Below, piece after piece: positions 5,962 to 9,786 of a DNA stretch of 9,786 nt; within the stretch, counting starts at the first letter, position 1, and every line of letters begins with the position of its first letter. The translations under genes and the position numbers were made by a program. The notes beneath the pieces are model-generated. The model saw only the letters and a program-made list of their open reading frames with translations, was not told the origin of the DNA and made no database searches. Source of the stretch: CAZKMM01 sp964592965 (GTDB taxonomy: Bacteria; RBG-13-61-14; DRUE01); the NCBI GenBank assembly GCA_964592965.1, contig CAZQJX010000093.1, positions 1 through 9,786 on the forward strand, given 5' to 3'.

Positions 5962-7161
5962 ATGCAGGCTCAACCAACAGAAAAAGAAAGAAAAAAGAGA
6001 AAGGTTCTTTTTTGGATTTGGCTGGTTTGCTGGCTTGGTCTGGGCTTTTCCATTGAGCTTGCCCGGGTGGATTTTCTTGCTTTAAAGAATCCGGATTTTA
6101 ATCCTGTCTGTAAAATCAGCGAGCGAATGGACTGTGTTGCGGTTGCGCTCAGCCCTTATTCAAAAATCTTTGGCATTCATAATTCTGTTTATGGGATTGT
6201 GGGTTATTTTCTGCTTTTGGTTTTAATACCTCTTCGGCTGAAAACCAAGATTCGGATTTTTGCTCATCTTGAAAATTACCTTTTTATCTTGGCGTTAATT
6301 TTTTTAGGCATCAGTATATATCTTGCTTTAGTTTCAACTTTTAAACTGCATACCTTTTGCCTTTGGTGCACCTGTGTTTATGTGGTTAATTTGGGCTTTT
6401 TCATCTTAAGTATCTTTACTCTTGATTCTCCCTTTCTAATCTTTAGGCAGTTTTTGGAGGATTTTGAGCTTGTCCGAGGTGACCCGAGAGTTCTCATCAG
6501 CATAGTAATGATAGTTATTTTAGTTGTGATTGGGTTTTTGATTCAGCTCAATCGGCTTCAGGCAAAAAAGCTTGCCCGGGTAAGGGCATTTCTTAAAAAC
6601 CAAGCGGTTGAGCTGGAATTTCCAAATGACCCCTGTATTGGTCCCTATGATGCACCTGTAACGATTATAGAGTTCAGCGACTTTCAATGCCCGTTCTGCC
6701 GAAGAATGCATTATGTTCTTAAAAAGATGCGTGAGAAATTTGGTCCTAGAATCAGGCTCATTTATAAAAACTTTCCGCTTGATGCTGAATGTAATTATGC
6801 GGTGAGGCATAGTCTTCATCCTGGAAGCTGTTTGGCAGCCTATGCGGCGGAATGTGCTTATCAGCTTGGATGTTTTGAGGAATTTTATGAAAGGCTAATC
6901 CGAGCAGGTGCCTATAGCGAAGCGTCTCTCTTAACTATGGCAGTGGAATGCGGAGTTGACCCGGAAAAATTCAGTGCCTGCTTAAAGAGCGAGCAAACTA
7001 AAAAAGCTGTTCAAAAGGATATAGATGATGCGCTCAAGCTAAAAATCAAAGGCACACCTATGCTGGTGGTTAACGGCAAAATAATCAATGGCTATATAGA
7101 TGAGGATAAAATGGAATTGGTTATAAAGGCGCTTTTGAAAGGAATTAAACCCCGTCGTTAA
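5962..7161 (+). CDS. VKOR-DsbA fusion, disulfide-bond-forming membrane protein
   Basis: A 399-residue fusion of a vitamin K epoxide reductase (VKOR) domain and a DsbA-like thioredoxin domain, expected to make disulfides in exported proteins and pass electrons to quinone, replacing a DsbA/DsbB pair. The VKOR part (about 15-155) has four hydrophobic segments, loop cysteines Cys50 and Cys58 (C-x7-C), the following SPYSKIFGI element and the quinone-side CLWC at 133-136. A fifth membrane segment (177-196) leads to an extracytoplasmic thioredoxin_4/DsbA domain (about 215-395) with active site CPFC (243-246) in EFSDFQCPFC and a cis-proline Pro366 in KGTPMLVVNG. The basic start (KERKKRK) agrees with a cytoplasmic N-terminus. 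Several extra cysteines (225, 277, 290, 298, 304, 330, 340) are unusual for an enzyme that handles disulfides. The ATG at 5962 is the only plausible start before the first membrane segment. It is followed by the YfhO-like gene after five bases. Confidence 0.93.
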   Translation: MQAQPTEKERKKRKVLFWIWLVCWLGLGFSIELARVDFLALKNPDFNPVCKISERMDCVAVALSPYSKIFGIHNSVYGIVGYFLLLVLIPLRLKTKIRIFAHLENYLFILALIFLGISIYLALVSTFKLHTFCLWCTCVYVVNLGFFILSIFTLDSPFLIFRQFLEDFELVRGDPRVLISIVMIVILVVIGFLIQLNRLQAKKLARVRAFLKNQAVELEFPNDPCIGPYDAPVTIIEFSDFQCPFCRRMHYVLKKMREKFGPRIRLIYKNFPLDAECNYAVRHSLHPGSCLAAYAAECAYQLGCFEEFYERLIRAGAYSEASLLTMAVECGVDPEKFSACLKSEQTKKAVQKDIDDALKLKIKGTPMLVVNGKIINGYIDEDKMELVIKALLKGIKPRR

Positions 7162-7166
7162 AGCTA

Positions 7167-9786
7167 ATGATTCAGCCTTCTTCGTCAAAAAATCTTTCCT
7201 TGCTTACTGAACTCCATTATATTTTTATTCTCTTTCTGCTAATTTTGCTCGGCAATCTTCCAATGTTTTTGGGAAAGACTTATCAAAATCTTTTTGCTTT
7301 GGGTGGAGATTACTTTATAGCTGTTTTATATAGCTTTCGCTGTCTAGGAGAATATCTGCATAATGGATTTTTTCCTCTTTGGATCCCAAGCCTTGCTTGT
7401 GGGCTTCCAGCACTTGCCCTTTACCTTCCCGCTCTTATTTATCCCATAAGCATTTTAACTAGTCTTTTCAAATTTCCCTTGGGAATTATTCTGTTTTATT
7501 TATTTCATTTTGAGCTTATAGCTTTTTCAACTTATCTGCTTTTTAGGGCATTAAAATTATCTCCTCCCTCTTCTTTAATTGCTAGTGCCTGGATGACGAT
7601 GAGCGGATATACCATTTATATAAGTGCTATACCCAGTGTTTTGGCTCCACTTGGATGGATATTTCTAGCAATTGCTCTTCTATGTCAGCCCGAACAAATT
7701 GGTAAAAGCAGAAACTTTTTTTTCCTTTGTTTAATCCTTTTTATGATTATTCTTGCTGGAGATGCAGAGCAACTTACTTATGCCATATATTTCTTAGGGA
7801 TATTTATTTTAATTTTTTGGCTTTTAGAGAGAAAGGAATTAAAAGCTCGCTGGATATTAATTGTGGGATTAGCTTTTTTAGTGGCGCTGGTTCTTTCATC
7901 TATCCAAATCCTACCCACTCTCAATTATCTTCAAAGAACCATTCGTTTTGCAAAACCTGATTATGAAACTTATCTCCACACTTATTATCTTCCCATTAAA
8001 AAAGGTAATTCCTTATTTTCAAAAAATGAATTTTTGTTTTTTTTAAACCAAACTTTCTTCGGGCTTCTCTCCAGAAAATTTGTTGGTCTTTATTTCAGCT
8101 TTTTGGCATTAGGTTTTGCAGGAGTTGGTATTTTTAAGAAATTTAAAGAGCCTGCGGTTCGGGCTGGTTTTATTCTTTTCTGCCTGCTTATAATTCTTTT
8201 AATTGCACCTGATATAGGGCTGGGAAAAATTCCATATCATCTCCCTGTTTACTCCCATTTTGTCCGCCATTATAAGCTTGCCTATATTTTCCAATTCATA
8301 ATTTTATTATGGGCAGGCTTCGGCTTTGATTGGTTTTTGGGAAATTTAAGAAATGGGAAAAAGGCGCTGGTTGTCTATAGCCTTTTTGCTTTAATAGCAT
8401 TTGCGCTCTGCCGGTTTAGTCCTTATTTAATAGGATTGCTTTTTCTATCTATTTTGCTCTGGCTTTTAAAACCACTGCGGTTTCGTTTGAGCCTTTTGGC
8501 AAGTTTAATTATTGCTTTTGATTGCTTTCCTTACCTGTGGCATCCGCCTTATCCATTATTCTCTTTTTCACCGCCAAAATATTGGGACAGGTATTATGAG
8601 GTTGCTTCAAATTCCAAAGGCAGGTGGAGAATGCAGGTTTTTTATCCCTGGATAAAAATATCTTTTCTTTCTGAAAAACTTTTAATCCCCATTGAGGTGC
8701 AGGGAGATGTAGATGGTGCGGAAGGGATTAACTGCTGGATGAGCTATCCGCCCCGTTTTTATGCTCAATTCCTCTTTATCTTAAATCCTGAAATTAAAAA
8801 ATCAGCAAGGGGAATGATTTATAATTTTCATATGCCTTTTAAATGTCAGGATTTTATAAACCCATCAAATCGTCATTTGGTAAATATGGTTGGGCTTCGC
8901 TGGCTTTTTGCAGAAAGATTCTCTTTAAAAGAATCTGATAAAAGGAGCATAATTTATGACCCTGAATATTTTTTCAATCCTTCCCGAGTCAATGCTTTTG
9001 ATGGATATAAATTCAGCGAGAAAGACTTTCAGCCCATGCTGGAAGCGCAAAGACCTGCCAAATTTTCATATCAGGCGCAGTTTTTCCAAAACGATAAACT
9101 ATCTTTTAAACTCTGGTCTGAGCAGGGTGATGATTGGTTTCTTATTAAAGAGCCACAAAAAAACCGCCTGCTTTTTGCAAGGGCGCTTACTAAAAACAGG
9201 TTTTCTTCTAGATTCATCTTTGGGCTTCCTGAAAATATAAAGGAGCTGGATTTTATCTTGCTTAAAACTAATACTCATAAAGCTGGTTGGGTGGAACCAG
9301 AGATAATTAATCCTGCCAAGACCATTAAATATCGTGAAGGGAAAGCTGTCAGGCTATATGAAAACACAGAGGCGTTTGATAGGTTCTGGATTGTCCGAAA
9401 AGCAAAAGTTTTTGAAAGTGAAAAAGAGCTGGTCAATACTTTAAAAGATGCGGAAAAATTTCAACCTGAAAAGGATGTGCTCCTTGTGGCAAAGCCTAGC
9501 TATCCTCTTATAAATCCTGAACCAAAAGATTTAGAGAAAAAGAATGAGCAGATAAAACTGGTGGAATATGAGCGGGAAAAAATAATCTTAAAGGCGAATC
9601 TTTCCACATCAGGATGGCTGATCTGGACAAGCCAATATTATCCGGGCTGGAAAGCCTTTGTTGATGGGATTGAGCAGAGGATTTTCAGGGCTAATCTCTG
9701 CTTTCAGACCCTATGGCTTGATAAAGGAGAACATAAAATTGTCCTTAAATTTGCACCTTATGACTTTATGATAGGGCTTTACAGCT
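7167..9786 (+). CDS. YfhO-like polytopic membrane protein (3' end beyond window)
   Basis: The frame is open from the ATG at 7167 to the window edge (873 codons, no stop). The N-terminal half, to about residue 455, is strongly hydrophobic with ten or more membrane segments; an early loop has GGDYF with Asp48, then PLWIPSLACGLPAL and a YP element, the usual first-loop layout of the YfhO family (PF09586). IAFDCF near 450 marks the last segment before a large soluble, extracytoplasmic region of about 400 residues. This ends in SQYYPGWKAFVDG (822-834), the signature of the YfhO C-terminus, followed by GEHKIVLKF. One further membrane helix is expected past the window. YfhO proteins are GT-C-like; in Firmicutes they help glycosylate teichoic acids, but the substrate here is unknown. 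It starts five bases after the VKOR-DsbA stop without a Shine-Dalgarno, so it is probably co-transcribed and possibly coupled. Confidence 0.88.
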   Translation, partial: MIQPSSSKNLSLLTELHYIFILFLLILLGNLPMFLGKTYQNLFALGGDYFIAVLYSFRCLGEYLHNGFFPLWIPSLACGLPALALYLPALIYPISILTSLFKFPLGIILFYLFHFELIAFSTYLLFRALKLSPPSSLIASAWMTMSGYTIYISAIPSVLAPLGWIFLAIALLCQPEQIGKSRNFFFLCLILFMIILAGDAEQLTYAIYFLGIFILIFWLLERKELKARWILIVGLAFLVALVLSSIQILPTLNYLQRTIRFAKPDYETYLHTYYLPIKKGNSLFSKNEFLFFLNQTFFGLLSRKFVGLYFSFLALGFAGVGIFKKFKEPAVRAGFILFCLLIILLIAPDIGLGKIPYHLPVYSHFVRHYKLAYIFQFIILLWAGFGFDWFLGNLRNGKKALVVYSLFALIAFALCRFSPYLIGLLFLSILLWLLKPLRFRLSLLASLIIAFDCFPYLWHPPYPLFSFSPPKYWDRYYEVASNSKGRWRMQVFYPWIKISFLSEKLLIPIEVQGDVDGAEGINCWMSYPPRFYAQFLFILNPEIKKSARGMIYNFHMPFKCQDFINPSNRHLVNMVGLRWLFAERFSLKESDKRSIIYDPEYFFNPSRVNAFDGYKFSEKDFQPMLEAQRPAKFSYQAQFFQNDKLSFKLWSEQGDDWFLIKEPQKNRLLFARALTKNRFSSRFIFGLPENIKELDFILLKTNTHKAGWVEPEIINPAKTIKYREGKAVRLYENTEAFDRFWIVRKAKVFESEKELVNTLKDAEKFQPEKDVLLVAKPSYPLINPEPKDLEKKNEQIKLVEYEREKIILKANLSTSGWLIWTSQYYPGWKAFVDGIEQRIFRANLCFQTLWLDKGEHKIVLKFAPYDFMIGLYS

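Noticed and set aside
7727..9240. Short + strand open frames (7727-7960, 8956-9240) as separate small genes.
   Set aside because: They are out-of-frame shadows of the YfhO-like gene, which is open from 7167 to the end of the window.

Overview
The window looks like bacterial chromosome from an AT-rich, double-membrane organism. Supporting signs are a putative lipoprotein with a beta-propeller, a fused VKOR/DsbA disulfide enzyme with its thiol domain predicted outside the cytoplasmic membrane, and several large envelope membrane proteins. Intergenic space is minimal and ribosome binding sites are sparse. This style is common in uncultivated candidate phyla (Omnitrophota- or Aminicenantes-like lineages come to mind), but nothing here fixes the taxonomy. 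No rRNA, tRNA, CRISPR array, IS element or phage gene was seen.

Left block (1-2087, + strand): the last codons of an unidentified gene run into a PD40/TolB-type beta-propeller lipoprotein through an ATGA overlap. One base after its stop lies a small protein of the transglutaminase-like family that includes the lasso-peptide B2 leader proteases. No lasso precursor, B1 (PqqD-like) or cyclase gene is visible, so this is an orphan B2-like protein paired with a propeller lipoprotein.

Middle block (2077-5809, - strand): a four-gene run with every junction overlapping, read rimI, pyrK, pyrD (class 1B), then a polytopic GT-C/family-39-like glycosyltransferase. PyrK and PyrD together form the NAD-dependent dihydroorotate dehydrogenase of pyrimidine synthesis. 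RimI is an N-alpha-acetyltransferase. The glycosyltransferase probably uses a lipid-linked sugar to decorate a surface polymer or protein; its start is non-ATG and lies inside the end of pyrD. The last gene converges on the B2-like gene with an 11-base tail-to-tail overlap, leaving no room for a terminator.

Right block (5810-9786): a 152-base divergent intergenic region holds a near-consensus sigma70-type promoter reading right (TTGACT, 17-base spacer, TATATT). Its predicted start site falls at the ATG of the VKOR-DsbA gene, suggesting a leaderless mRNA. A weaker element with the same geometry faces rimI. The VKOR-DsbA fusion is followed five bases later by a very large YfhO-like membrane protein that is open through the end of the window (873 codons seen).

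Overall the window combines a core-metabolism operon with envelope genes. The parts most worth a second look are the propeller/B2 pair, the leaderless promoter arrangement, and the embedding of rimI and a glycosyltransferase in the pyrKD unit.
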